In this document: in pieces, positions 22,901 through 35,290 of the stretch
How positions within the stretch are numbered: the stretch's first letter is position 1
How the letters are laid out: every line of letters begins with the position of its first letter
NCBI GenBank assembly: GCA_007644065.1
Contig: VJWN01000004.1
Coordinates: forward strand, 1,860,001 to 1,924,000
Source: Margaritispora aquatica
Lineage: Eukaryota; Ascomycota; Leotiomycetes; Helotiales; Discinellaceae
Length of the DNA stretch: 64,000 bases
Direction: 5' to 3'
Program-made: the position numbers and the translations under genes
The notes under the pieces: model-generated
Database searches by the model: none
What the model saw: only the letters and a program-made list of their open reading frames with translations
Told to the model about the DNA's origin: nothing

Positions 22901-25900
22901 CTCGTCCATTGTCTATCAGACCAAAATTTGCCACCTATTTCCAGCAGAAAGATACAGCATCCTCTGTTCCTCCTGGCCCAGCACGGACGGCGTCGAGGCT
23001 TCATGGCTTGCACGAGTAGGAATTTCTCGGGCCGTATTCGCGGGCCGCAAGCGAGAAATATATCTACACGACGATGCCGAGACATTGCAACGACCTTCCT
23101 TGCGAGTATCTGTACCAGTCTTCAGTCAGTGCTTGGTAAACGTCTAAATTCGTCCTCGCATGCACTTTGTTCCTTTTCCTTTTTATTACCTTAGCATCAG
23201 CAGCAGAGACAGCAAGCAAGTAAGCAAGCATCTTGTCTGCAAGATAATCTTGGGAGACTGGGTCAAATGTTCCGGTCGGCATGGCATGGCATGAGGAGTT
23301 TTTCCCTTGTCGGCATGACAGCCTGCGGGTGCAGGGCCGAGAGGTGTGGATTTTTGGCATTGGGGATTGAGATTTTCATTAATTTGTGCAAGGCTGCGTC
23401 CTCGGAAATAGTTCCTCGCTCACCAGTAGTACTCCGCAGGAGTCCTCGAATGAGTACGGAGGTACCATACTCGAAGTTGCCCTGACCAGGGCCCTGAGCA
23501 CTGATCTTGGATAATGTCCGAGATTAGGTAGCTCTTTGAGGAGTAATTCGACTCACAAATAAGATACCCGTTACGCACGTATTTCTTTTACGAGCACCTA
23601 GTACTGTCCAGGAAACAGCCCAGGGCAAATAATAGAATTATTCTCGATTATATTTAGATAAGATGATGTTTCTATTTCTCAGCTTAGCTAGGCCGAAGGC
23701 TATTCTTAGGTTGGATTCATTGCGAATTTTCTGGCAAGGGTGTCGGCGCTTAACAAAAACCTACTCACTCGTCATTGGGCATGTGTTGACGAGGACTAAC
23801 AGCTTCAACAAACCTCATGCATCCAAAGTGAGTTTGTTGCGGTGGAAAGTGGGCGCGCCTCGCGTCTCTTTTCTTTCTTACTTGGTGTGCTGACGAGACA
23901 AGCGGTCTTATCAGATTCTTGGGATTGGAGATTATGCAGTGTCTTGTACAGTATAAGGTACTTGGGTCTAGGTATCGTATCGTGCAATATGCAGATTGTG
24001 GGCTGATTTACTCCGATCTTATTAGCTGCGTCGTCATCGTAGATGTATTTCTCGAACTTTGCTAGCGATAATGGCCTTGATTAGAGTTTACTGGTTCGTG
24101 GATGACGAGATTTGTTTTCTATCACAGTATTTCGAAAATTGCGAAATTGGCCCCAGAAGAGGTGAAATCCAAAAGCCAAGATCACTCAGAGTTGAGGTCA
24201 GCAGTACAAACCTTCCTTCTAAGAGCTTGAAGTATTTAAAACGCTTGAAGCGATGGTTGGACATTCTGAGTTCACTTCGTATTTACCACTTTCTGGAGAT
24301 CGTTCTTTTCCTTTATGGCAAGGCTTCTGGGTTGAAGCGAAAGGCATTATTCAAGATGGAAAGTTTCCATTTCATGTTGCCGCATGCTTTAGGTAAAATG
24401 GATGATATTGGCATCAAAGCTATGTCATTGCAGCATATATTGTATGGCTGCTGAGTCGCTCAGGCATTGCCTGCCCTGGTCAAATGTGGTAAGTGAATCT
24501 CATATCATCAAAGGCAAAACCAGGGCACACATTAAAGTGACAAGCTACCAACCATTTCATCCAAATTATTGTAGTCTGGCGTATGCAGATTAGTCATCTC
24601 ATCCTCATTTTGCAGTTACCAATGAGCTCTCAATAAGATGTGATTCTGTCAGCCTTGGTTTACTGTTAGTGGCGAGCATGGCTCGGAAGCCCTGGTTGAA
24701 TAGCATACATTATGGAAAAGTTTCACTTCATGAGATAATCAGTACCTTGGAAGTCAACAGTTTGATCCATATGTGTTGCGATCAAGCAAAGAAAGAAACC
24801 CCCCAACCCACACACTTGCTGTGAATCTTTGGCAGGAGATGTTTCAATCTCCAAGAATCCTTGGTGGTGTCAGAACAGTATCTAAGTGGCAGCCGTTGGT
24901 TGAGAGACCCACCAAACACATTACCAGATTGCTAAAAAGCGCATTTTCTAGATTGACTTTCTGAAGTAGCACTTTATTTTCTTAAATTTACTAGAGCTCA
25001 TATGGGCAATAGAAGTAGAGTGAATTGCTCACTCTCATCATCTACGCCCTATTTCATACACTGTTCCCATCCTCATTGAGGCCAACGACATCAACAAGCT
25101 GATTGAAAAGTGTACTCGTTGTGTTACGAAGGAATACCGTCTCCTATGCTGTTGTTACCAACACCCAACACTAGGTTGGCTGGCCAGGAACCTATCCACC
25201 ATAAACCTAACCTGCATTCGGCAGCATCGGGTACACTGGATACGAAATGCTGTTTAACAATATGGCTCAGGCCTAAGACACTGAGATAGACAGTCCACAG
25301 GAAATGAAACCCGCTGGTGATGGTCCCTTGTCCATATACTGGGTTATCCGTGAAGAGATAGCACTTATACACAGAGAAATCGTGTCATCATTGATAGCGG
25401 GGATCTTAACGAGATCGGTGGGTATTGTAAAGTAGGTAGATTTTACGCTGTTCGTATGAGTGATGGTTAAGAGGGCGGTGATAACGGCAACTAGCTGTAT
25501 CCCTGCTACTGCAATGGATTTGGTACGAATAAGTAGAAATGGAAGCAAGCTGTTTGGAGTATTCTCTCATTCAAACAAGAAGTGCCCACACAGTACCTGT
25601 CGTTAGATAATAGCAGCTAGGAGAGAGGTTAACAAGGCTCTTTTTTTGGCTCCATTTGCGGTTTAACTTAAGCAACGGTACAGAGATTTATATCCCTATT
25701 GAAGAGCAACCACTTAGCTCCTCAAGCGAACAGTTAATGAGGCTATTCTAACCTCCTCGCACCCTAGTAGTGTAGACTATTACAGATCAATGTTTGAAGG
25801 GCTGTGGTGTCGAACACATCAAACAATCCATGAGTTTTTAACTACTTACTTACAAAGAGGAGAAGGGCGGACCGCATTTTGGGCGCGATCCCAAACTCTA

Positions 25901-28900
25901 CTGCTTGTAGTGCCTGCTTAGGTAGCTTTTGTTGACTTTGAGGAAGTGCGTGGCTGAGCCTTCGTACTTCTGCAATTGCTTGTATAGCTTGTATAGCTTG
26001 AAATCAAAACGAAATCAAGCTGTCATTGAGAAACTAAATGATATATAGGCGCAGCTGGGGGGAAATGTTGTGAAGTACATTTGCTAGCTCTTTCCGCATT
26101 TAGGTGGTGAATCTAGTAGGTTGATGGTGGCAACCACGAGGTTAGGCAAGGCTGCACATTCCTCTCCCTTCGACATCTTTTTGGTATTTTATGGCAGAGG
26201 GACAATAAACAATTCTTCTTTCCTTCTCGTGACGAAAAGTCTCGCCACAATTTCTCATGTGTGACAAGACGAACTACCTCATATAGAAGCAGAAGACGCA
26301 TATTAAGCAGGTTCTCAAGATACAGCAACGATAATTGAGATACTGATTGGGGCTGATGTCAAAAAGATGCAAAGTACTCGGACTTTCTTGTCTTTACACT
26401 TTGGAAATCTGGTGCTGATGAGCAGATTAAGAACATGAATGGAGAGTCGTAGACTTTCGACGTCGACTTAGAATCGAAACACCGAGTACGAATTTTTAGA
26501 CTTCCGCCAACAATCAAGACCTAATACTCGACAGTTGTAGCAACTTCACACAAGGATTGAGACAAACTCTTGTTTGTCGAGGATTTTGGGATGTTCATGA
26601 TCCACAGTATGATTAAGTTCAATATATTTCTAACCCTCGGGTTTGATGGAATGTCGTCGACTTCTGGGTACATTTACGCGTTATGAATCGAAGCCAAAGA
26701 ACGGATGATAGTCTTCCGAGTACACCAAGATTGCTCAAAAAGGTTTCAAAACGCCTCGATGTTTCCGAAAGGATTTTCATTCGAACATCTTCGCACTTGT
26801 GGAGAGTAGCTAGGCAAGGTACAGTTGGTATCGACATGCCAGCAAAAGCAAAAAAATGGACAAAGCAACACAACCCTTCCCCGCCAAACAGGAATCGGCG
26901 ATTTCGGATTTGAAAACGTCAGATGTGAGGAAATCATGCTCAACATCGTCCCCTTGCTCCACTATTGGGAGATATGAAGATATGAATGACAATGAGGGGG
27001 AAGGACAAACGATTTGACGATCCCGGATTACACCCTCCATGATTCGGATCATCACCATTCCTTTTACAATTCGTCATCTTCATTCCGGACTCGTACATAG
27101 TGACAATCGATAAGAATGGTTTGCGGTTTGCAGTTTGCGCGTTGATGGCAGCGGTAAAGAATGGATCTTATGCCGTTGGTACTGTTGAGACACGGCCGGC
27201 ACAACTGGTGTTTGAGCCACAGTTCGTACCAAGCCCATCAGCACAATCACCACAACACCACCACCCATCGTCGCGGTCGAGCCTCGAGGCACCAGCGGCT
27301 CAAAGGGAAATGCATGAATTGGATTGGAGGAGAAGTCGCAGACAGGCTCTCCCCGCTGGTTCCAAGGCCTAGCATCCTGACCCATCCCATCCCATCTCAA
27401 TCTTTTCCAACCGTCGTCCAAAAGCCCCCTGTTGAAGTCCGATACCTTCCCCCATGTAGCATCGAGCACTATTCACCGCTTCAGCTGCAACAGCATCAAC
27501 AACTGTCATGTCCGTAAGGCTGGCTACCGCACACCAAAGTTTGGTGTGAGGGTGAAAGGATGCCATCAACGAAATGAGGAGGAGATGGGATTTTGAAAAG
27601 GGCTGCATACATGACGGAGCACGGGATCAATGAGGCTTCAGCAGGGCAGCTGCTTAGCTCTTACTATGGAATAGAGCACAGCTACAAAATCGGTCCATGC
27701 CACTTCCGACCGGACATTAATTTCCATCTTGTTTCTTCTGTCGCTCACCAAATGCTCAATCAAAATCAATAACCATGGGATATGGTAATCGTATGGAGTA
27801 CAGCTTCGGTCAAACACCTTCACGACCATGCGGTCATCTCCTTCCCCACACCAAACCACGGATGAGCTGAGCATTGAGATTGAGGATATGGAGGACAATA
27901 TCATTCCAAGCCGCGCGAGTCTTGTTACTCAGATTGCTGAGTTACGATGAAGCAAGCAATTACCAAGACTATTGTAAACATTGTGACCGGAAAAATTCCA
28001 TGGATATGAATCTTGGTCATGGCAGAAGTTGAATCACGACATCAACTCTGCAACTGCCCTGAAGCTTCAGATACGTGTCTCTCTCTTCGATTACTCGTAT
28101 TGGGTGCGGTTAGGAGCATGTTTCCAGCTATTCTCAGCATCCCAGATGTTTCTACTTTGCTTCGAAAGGGTCTCTTTTCTGTCTGACGAAACAGATCCCC
28201 TATTTCCAGCGAATCAAGACTCTGGACGGAGCAAGCCAGACCCGTGGTCTGCAATCAGGCGACCAGGATCTAGCTTCAAGCAACTGAACACCGAACGGTG
28301 AGCCTCCTCCTGCACTTTGCAGAGGCGGCGTTTGCATCTGATCATGGTGTCAATCTTGCAGGGCTTTCCACCCTCGAAAGTCCCAATTCGGTTGACAGAT
28401 CGGATACAGCCTTTGGTGGTGGCTCGAGAGTCGGGGCTGTCCTCGTTGGCGATTGCTTGGATTCTTGGAGATGCACCCAAACTGGACTCCGCCGAAGCGA
28501 AAGATGACTTAGCGAGGTTTCGAGACGACAAGCCCTGTCGGTACCGGAACAGTTCACGACACTGTCAATCTTAAAAGTTCTGCCGTGCATTGCAGAACCC
28601 TGATCTGATATCGACTTGAGTCTGCTTTATTGTTTTTGTTTTGTTATGTTGATGCTGCTATTGAGCTGAGGAAAAATTTGCTCGAAGTCGAGATGCACCA
28701 CTTTATTGTCTTATCCTTATTTCAGCCTTATCCATATTTCATCTGATCCATAAGGTCTTGGAGATCCATTAAACAAGGAGGGCATGAGACTTGAGAGAAC
28801 GACACCCCACCATCTCAAACATTGACCCATGTATGAAGAGAAACGAGACGAAAAAAAGAGGGGAACCCAAAGAAGATGTGAAATCAAGCCATGCAGATTC

Positions 28901-29379
28901 AGAAACCGTAAGTTGTCGGCCACGACCATCAACCCTGGCAAACTATCCATCAGATCAGAGAATATGCACGGCCTATTGCATGGAGCAGAAACTCCAGATG
29001 GATGGTCCACTTGCATAGCAGGACGTTTTCATATATATCCCAAGCCTGTGCCTTCTGCTTCTTCTTTTCCTCTTGCTCTTTACTTGACGTCGACTACATC
29101 TTCCGCAGCTAATCAACACTCTCTTTTATTGCCCAACTGGCTTGGCTGCTTACATTCTTTATTGTAGTTATTTGCGTCTTTAACTTTATTTCTATACATC
29201 TTCAACCAATCAACCCTTTTTCAACTTCAACGCATATACTCGAAAGAACAATTACATTCTTGCAGCCCGGCCTGCCCATTTACATTTCGATTCTTGTCAC
29301 TTGCAGGACTCTCAATTCCAGAAATCCAGCATACCATTTTTAGCATCAAACTTCGATTTTCTAACGATAAACGACCGTT
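19965..29379. other. 9.4-kb gene desert upstream of a Myb-like regulator
   Basis: I find no supportable gene in about 9.4 kb. The many short frames (for example 22575-23147, 24059-24454, 26683-26913, 27080-27469) have no family motif, no consistent splice partners and overlap rival frames. The last 350 bp before 29380 look like a promoter and leader: there is a TATATATA-like element near 29031-29038 and then CT-rich sequence leading to the start codon. A possible decayed inverted-repeat element at about 25596-25790 is listed separately. Long upstream regions are common for developmental regulators in filamentous fungi, but nothing here proves regulatory function. Confidence 0.55.
25596..25790. 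mobile_element. Possible decayed MITE-like inverted-repeat element
   Basis: The left end reads TAATAGCAGCTAGGAGAGAGG followed by TTAACAAGGCTC. The reverse complement of the right end reads TAATAGTCTACACTACTAGG, then GTGCGAGGAGGTTAGAATAGCCTC. The two ends match imperfectly over about 30 bases with small gaps. No open reading frame lies between them, and no clear target duplication was found. The call is weak. Confidence 0.25.
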
Positions 29380-30494
29380 ATGTCTTCGCCAATGAACCAG
29401 ATGAACACCGCCAATATGGGTCCTTCTACATACACCCCTGTTGACAACATCCACCGCCATGATTATGGTGTGCAAAAGAACAGGAAGCAAACATCTACCG
29501 GTGGAGGACGCGCTTGGAGTGAGGATGAGGTACGGACGAATGGCCATCAATGTTACGTCGCATACTAATGGAAAACAGGAAGTTTATCTCCTTCAGACTC
29601 GTCTCCAAAAGATGCCTTACAAGCACATTGCTGCTCACTTGAAAAAGACTGAGCTAGCTTGCCGTCTTCACTACCACCAACTCTCTCACGGCAGCAACCG
29701 CCGCAAGAGAACCAACTCCGTTACCTCTTCCAGCACTGGCTCTGCAGCACACTCTCCTGTCATGTCTCACTCAATTCCATCACCAATCAATGAACATGCT
29801 GTTCTTGCTCCCGTCTCGCCTCCAACCTACTCATATGCTCCTCAGTCACCGGCTCATATTCAGCTTCCCTCCGCCTCAATTCTTCTCAACCGTTCGGCAT
29901 CTAGCAGCCCTCCTCGCATCTTGAGCCACCCCGTCGCCATTCTTCCCAAGCCAACCGTACCCCGTCGTGCACTTTCCGATTCGCCTTCTAGTCTGCCCCT
30001 CCGTTTGGACTGCAACGTTGAGGTTGGACAATCAAACCTGGCCAATGTTGACAAGGAGCGTCTACGCAGCATTTACGAGGCCCATCGCATCTCTTTCTGG
30101 GGTGTCATTGCTTCCGAGTACGGCTCAGGCGCTTCCGCCCTCGTGCTCGAGGAGACCTGGAAGCGCGGAATCGCCTCCAACGCTCCTCCCACTCCATGTG
30201 TCTCTCCTGATAGCAACGTCAACCACGGTACTTATCAGGCATATAACATGCAACCCATGCACCGTCTCCCAACGCCTGTTCAGGACACCAAGACAAGCGC
30301 TACTAGCATCTCAGCACTTTTGGGCATTGTAAGTTTGTTGTTTCCAACTGCCATGTGACTCAAATGCTAACATATTCTAGGATGCTAGCCCACGCAGCCC
30401 AAAAGAGAGGGAGATGATCAAGCGAATGGAAGAGCGAAGGGATACACGTGATGTCCTTATGGCGGGTATCGAGCTCAACCAGCGATGCGAATAG
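29380..30494 (+). CDS. Myb/SANT-like transcriptional regulator, three exons
   Basis: Three exons (29380-29529, 29579-30328, 30381-30494) give 337 aa. The N-terminus carries a single Myb/SANT-like module: GGGRAWSEDEEVYLLQTRLQ then MPYKHIAAHLKKTELACRLHYHQLSHG, split by the first intron between SEDE and EVYLL. A basic stretch (SNRRKRTNS) follows and could be a nuclear signal. The rest is Ser/Pro-rich, with a conserved-looking block near residues 205-250 (NVDKERLRSIYEAHRISFWGVIASEYG). The C-terminus is charged (PKEREMIKRMEERRDTRD). It is likely a nuclear DNA-binding regulator; the target genes are unknown. It sits downstream of a 9.4-kb gene-free region. Confidence 0.85.
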
Positions 30495-31346
30495 GAGACT
30501 TCCCCACAGCTTATTATTATTCTTACTACAAGATTGTAATGACTGGAGGTGATATTTCTTCTTTGCAATTTCAGTGGATGGTGTACGATCGAGGTGACGA
30601 CCTGATGTCTTATGAAGGAGGGTCGTGGTTTGGGAAGGGGTGGAACTCAGGGCTTGGATCACTGGAAAGGAAGGGGATATGTTTTCTTGTTTTTCCCTCA
30701 GCGCAGCGCAGCGGTGTTCTTCTGTTCTTGCGTGATGGCTCTACTAGTCCTGTTTATCTTGGACAATAGTGTTTTTTTCTTCTTCTGATATGCGAAAGAT
30801 GACGTACCTGAATAGCAGGCGTTAGGTAAGTATTGTACGATAGGTGATAGTTTCTAGTTTTCCTTCACACAGTTGTTGTTGTCCCGTCCACGAAACACGA
30901 AAAATTTCGAAGACAAAATGCATTTGTTTACTTTCTCAAACTCTGCTTTGCCCTTGCAACACACACATTATGCCATGATCGACATATCCTGGGCAAATTA
31001 TGCATTATGATTGAGGATTGTTTGATGCGCCTCTGAACAAGTATCCTCGTTTCATATCCGTGACACGTTGTAAGCTGGCCTAAACTTGACGGCCATTGTT
31101 TTAAGCTTTGGCCCCTCACCGGACTAGGGGCGGCTGAGGGCTTCAAGGGATGGGTTCAGGGGAAAAAGGTTAACTTTTTCAGACGACCTCGGTTAACCCG
31201 GAAATGTCACCCTGCGCTTTGACTTTGTTGACATGTCTGGAACTTGAGCTCGAGCTCTCGGGTGCACCCCGCAATCAGCTTGTCAAGACGTTTGAATTGT
31301 TCGTGCACGACAACGACTTTATTACTTCGGTTTCAATATAAACACC
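30495..31346. other. Intergenic region, Myb-like gene to HTD2
   Basis: About 850 bp with the 3' UTR of the Myb-like gene and the HTD2 promoter and leader. No coding or RNA pattern recognised. Confidence 0.5.
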
Positions 31347-32377
31347 ATGTCACGAACGGTCAGACGGCTGTACAGCTCCACTCCGACGTCTGCGACGACA
31401 ATCGCGTCCCAATTCCTGTCAAAATCGCAAGCTTCGCCTCCATACGTGCAAACACAGCTCTTGGACGGGAACCAGCTCCAGCGGTTCTCTGCCACGCTTT
31501 CGAGATCTGAGCTCGCACAAGGTGTGCCGAAGATAGGAACGCTGCTGCCTGCCTGCTACCACTTGGCTTTCTTCACGCCCTCGCAATTGGAGCAGGAACT
31601 GGGTCGTGATGGGACGGACACGACGTTCAATCCGCCCAAACCCTTCACGAGACGCATGTGGGCTGGCGGAGAGCTCGAATGGGTTGCCAAAGCAGGCAAA
31701 GGCTTGAAGATCGGTCAAGAGGTCACAGAGACGACGAAGCTGCTAAGTGCAGTGGGCAAGAAGACTAAAGCGGGTGAGGAGATGGTCGTCGTGGGCGTGG
31801 AGAAGACGTTCGCCAATGAGCATGGTACGGCGCTTGTGGATAGGAGGTAGGTACCTAGGCTGAACGACTGCGATGCTTGACTTGGTCTTGCTGAGTTACC
31901 TATGCTATACTACCTTATGGCCAGTGAGGAATTGTTCGCTAATGGAACAGGAATTGGATCTTTCGGCCTGAAATCACGAATCCGCAAGCACCATCTGCGA
32001 AACCTGACGAGGTTGCTCTGCCAAATGGGAAGCACATACGGGATTTCACGCAGACGCCTGTCACTCTGTTTAGATTCTCGGCGTTGACGTTTAATGCACA
32101 TAAGATTCACTACAGTCGCGAGTGGTGTCGAGAGGTCGAGGGACACCGAGACTTGGTTGTCCATGGACCATTGAATCTCATTAATATGGTGAACTTGTGG
32201 AGAGATGTGAAAGGTGGGGATGCTACGCCGAAGAAGATCTCGTATCGAGCGACAAATCCGTTGTATGCTGGAGAGCCTTACAGGATTGTGATGGATGAGG
32301 AAGTGGATAATATCACGGAGGTGAAGATTATGGATAGTTATGGTAAAGTGTCTATGGTAGGTCAAATCTCGAGTTGA
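31347..32377 (+). CDS. HTD2: Mitochondrial 3-hydroxyacyl-thioester dehydratase type 2
   Basis: Htd2 dehydrates 3-hydroxyacyl-ACP in mitochondrial type II fatty acid synthesis, the pathway that supplies lipoic acid precursors. Two exons (31347-31846, 31951-32377) joined by a 104-nt intron with a CTAATG branch site give 308 aa, near the 280 aa of the yeast enzyme. The N-terminus (MSRTVRRLYSS) is a short basic presequence. The hot-dog fold region holds RRMWAGGELEW in the first half. The second half holds RFSALTFNAHKIHYSREWCR followed by GHRDLVVHGPLNLINM, which carries the NxHxIHY and HGP motifs of the R-hydratase family. The splice joint restores DRRNWIFRPEI. The last residues could differ if a further intron exists near 32357. 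Confidence 0.9.
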
Positions 32378-33341
32378 TGTATCCGGGTTGCCCAAGGACG
32401 ATAATGGACATGTACAAATTAATTGAGTATCGATATCATTTCGATATACTGTGTTTTCTTCCAAACCAGCTATATGTTCTCAAAAGTTTCCTCAACATCA
32501 CATTTGTCATTTCAATCCCACTCCTCTATCAACACAGCCTCATTTTTTACTCCTCAACTTCTACAACCCACTTCCTTGCCATTTGTACATTTCCTTCTCC
32601 ATTTCGTTATTACTTCGGTATTCAATTCTTGGTTGGAAGGATTCAATCACATGATCCTACGCAATACCCAAGAAATGGACCCATCGCCAAGATCACTTAA
32701 ATGTCTTGACATGCCTCTATTTCAACCTCTTCTGTCGCACTGATTGGATCACAACCTCCCACGGCTGGCACGGCTACGTGCTCCACGTAATAGCTTTTGC
32801 TCAGCCTTCTCGAACTCAGCTGTTCATGCCCTCTCGCGACTCCGCAAGTGCCTTTGTCTTTTGTCTCTTGTAGCAGTGGCAACTCGAAGTGCAAAGTGTG
32901 GTGTCATTCTAGCTCTGGTTTACAAGTATTTGTCAGTGTGGAGACGGCTTCTATCCGGCGTCTTGGTGTTTATCTTTTGCTAGAAAGGGTGAACGATTTC
33001 GCCTAAATATGGATATCAAGACGCTTGAAAATTCGGCATGGTGTTTTATCATTAGCTATGATGATACTAGAGGTGTGTTTCTTAATATAGTCTTATAACC
33101 TTGATTCTTCGGCCGAAATCCTCTTCTCCACAAACTATTCTGCGTTGTCTTTGTGGCTCAGATTGATTGAGTTGAGTGACAAGATCTGTTTCCATTTTGT
33201 ATATTGTAGCAGTTTGTATCCATCATCGTCACTTCTCTGGACTATAAAGATACCCAAGTGCTGCATTGATCTACTCATTACCAGCATCTCTAATTCTCTA
33301 CCTACCTCCATAAGCATCACACTACCAAAATTTCAGCAACA
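32378..33341. other. Intergenic region, HTD2 to Cys-rich secreted protein
   Basis: About 960 bp, AT/CT-rich. Short frames only; none has a recognisable pattern. The last 100 bp form a CA/CT-rich leader ending in CAGCAACAATG at the next gene. Confidence 0.5.
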
Positions 33342-34090
33342 ATGCAACTCCTCAAGCTTTCCCTCTTCGCTCTCCTCTCTAGCTACGTCGCAGCCCAAGA
33401 GATCGACGATGTCCCTACACAGTGTCGATCCGTTTGCGCGAGGTAATTATAACAAACCCACCCCGATTCAAATTCAACACTTGTCACTCACTGACATACA
33501 CATTACAGCGTCATCTCCTTAACGCAAACCTGCGATCGACAAGACGACGCCAACGACACTGATTTTGTCTCCTGTGTCTGCTCAACGACTAATGCAGGGA
33601 CCTTGCTCCCAGTTTGTGAAGCGTGTGTCGCGAATTTCGATAGGAATGATGGGAGTGACAATGGTACTTACCTTCTCCTAAGAATCTCCTCATCCCAACC
33701 CAGACTAATAAAACAGATGTCAACGACCTCATCCGATCCTGCTCCTTCACCCGCATCGCTCATGTCTCGACCTCTGTCACTGGTGCATCTAACACCAACT
33801 CCGGCACCAACAGCGCAGCGACTACCACGCGCAGGAGCGCCTCATCCGTCTCGCTTGTGAGTGGCACCCGCACGACTGTGTCCGCCAGCGCCTTATCCAC
33901 TGACTCTGCTTTGCCGCCTGGCTCTACTACTACCACCCCGGCTATTACGCCGATTTCGAGCGTGTTGAGCTCGGTGGCTTCGAGTTTGAGTGCCCGATCT
34001 ACCTCTACGGCGGCGGCGGGAAGTGCATATGCCGTGAAGGCACAGGGTGTGGTTGCCGGATTGGTGGTTGCTGCCTGGGGACTGGCTTGA
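33342..34090 (+). CDS. Small secreted Cys-rich protein with Ser/Thr stalk and GPI-type tail
   Basis: Three exons (33342-33442, 33509-33663, 33717-34090) give 209 aa. A signal peptide covers about residues 1-18 (MQLLKLSLFALLSSYVAA). The mature N-terminal domain holds eight cysteines in the pattern C-x3-C, C, C-x-C, C-x2-C, C: QCRSVCASV, QTCDRQ, SCVCSTT, VCEACV, RSCSF. This resembles small fungal Cys-rich GPI surface proteins but lacks the CFEM spacing. From about residue 110 the chain is Ser/Thr/Ala-rich, and it ends in a hydrophobic tail (VAGLVVAAWGLA), consistent with GPI anchoring. The role is unknown; cell-wall or plasma-membrane surface is likely. The neighbouring DFG5-like gene acts on GPI proteins, which is a thematic link only. 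Confidence 0.85.
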
Positions 34091-35290
34091 GGAGACATAG
34101 GAGTGTTTATGGTAGGAGGTAAACGCGATCATAAGTGTGGCAAGTAGAAGGATTAGCGAAAAATGGGAGAAGTGTGAGTGTGAAATGGAAGTAGGCGAGG
34201 GGAGGCAGGCTGGTGAATTATAGATGAGTTGCGATAAATGAGGGATGGTTTGTGACTTATGATTTTTCTATGTACTGTAGAAAACTGAACTCTCTCAAAA
34301 TCATATTTGCACATGCGCCTTGTTCTTTCAATGTATGGCTCTACTATATCCAATCCTTCTAAGACGACCAGAGAAAGGATGGAAAAGTCATGTGATGAAC
34401 ACTAAGCGACAGGGGGCTAGAGAGGCGAATCGCTCGAGCCTCCATGTGTTCTCCAACTTCTCATCCCAACTTTATTCTCATAACCAGCAAACCTTCTATC
34501 AATATGCACATCACACCTCAGATGGCAATTTTCATCCGAAGACTGAATATCTATCTTTATCGCAACCAACGCGCATAATACGGTACATCGCATCATAAGC
34601 GCGCGATCCATGATGACATGCGGCCTTCAGTGAGGATTGAGGCCGACAGGGGAGAGACCGAGGGCTGTGTCAGGCTCACAAATCGAGACTCTGCGAGTTT
34701 CAACCCTCGTATTATTTACCATTTCTCACCACAAACCCCTGCGAATCTTCCAGAAAGAAGTCAAGTTCGTTTCAATTTGCAATCTTCATGCCTCCAAGTT
34801 TCCAGGTTTCTATTTCGCGATATGGCAAGCCCTGAGTTGGGTGGTGCGTGCTGCGATGCAAGCTTTTTGCCTCCTCTGATCTGTCTCTCCTTGTCCTTCT
34901 CCCCATGCCTATTTTTCTCCACACAAGCTTTCACTTCGTCTCTTCTCTTTACGAGCTTAATACTTGCCTCTCTTTTACTTCATTTCTCTTCTCGTTGGAC
35001 GAGCTTTTCGCCCAACTCTATTTTTGGCAGCTAAGGTCTGTCTGTTGGTTCTGTCTGTCATCGCTGTGCGACCTTCCATCTAGTTTGTTTGCTCGTCAGT
35101 CAGCCAGTCTTGACATTCACTTCGTATCTTCGACTCAGCCAGCTCCCTTTGACAGGGCCGTTTAATCATCATTACTGTTCTTTTCTTCGCCGCATTCTTT
35201 CATTATCGCTGGCGACTGTATCTTATACTCTTGCGTCATTGTGTCCTCTTCTTGCAATAACTGTTACTGTTCATCCATTAATCTTTCATA
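34091..35290. other. Long upstream region of the DFG5-like gene
   Basis: About 1.2 kb. The second half, roughly 34860-35290, is strongly CT-rich and looks like a long pyrimidine-rich promoter and 5' leader. No gene recognised. Confidence 0.5.

Noticed and set aside
22575..23147. 190-codon frame in the desert
   Set aside because: It overlaps rival frames of similar length on both strands, has no recognisable motif, and codon use looks random. Not enough to call a gene.
24059..24454. 131-codon frame in the desert
   Set aside because: Its basic and hydrophobic segments suggested a transposase or regulator at first, but no signature or splice partners were found.
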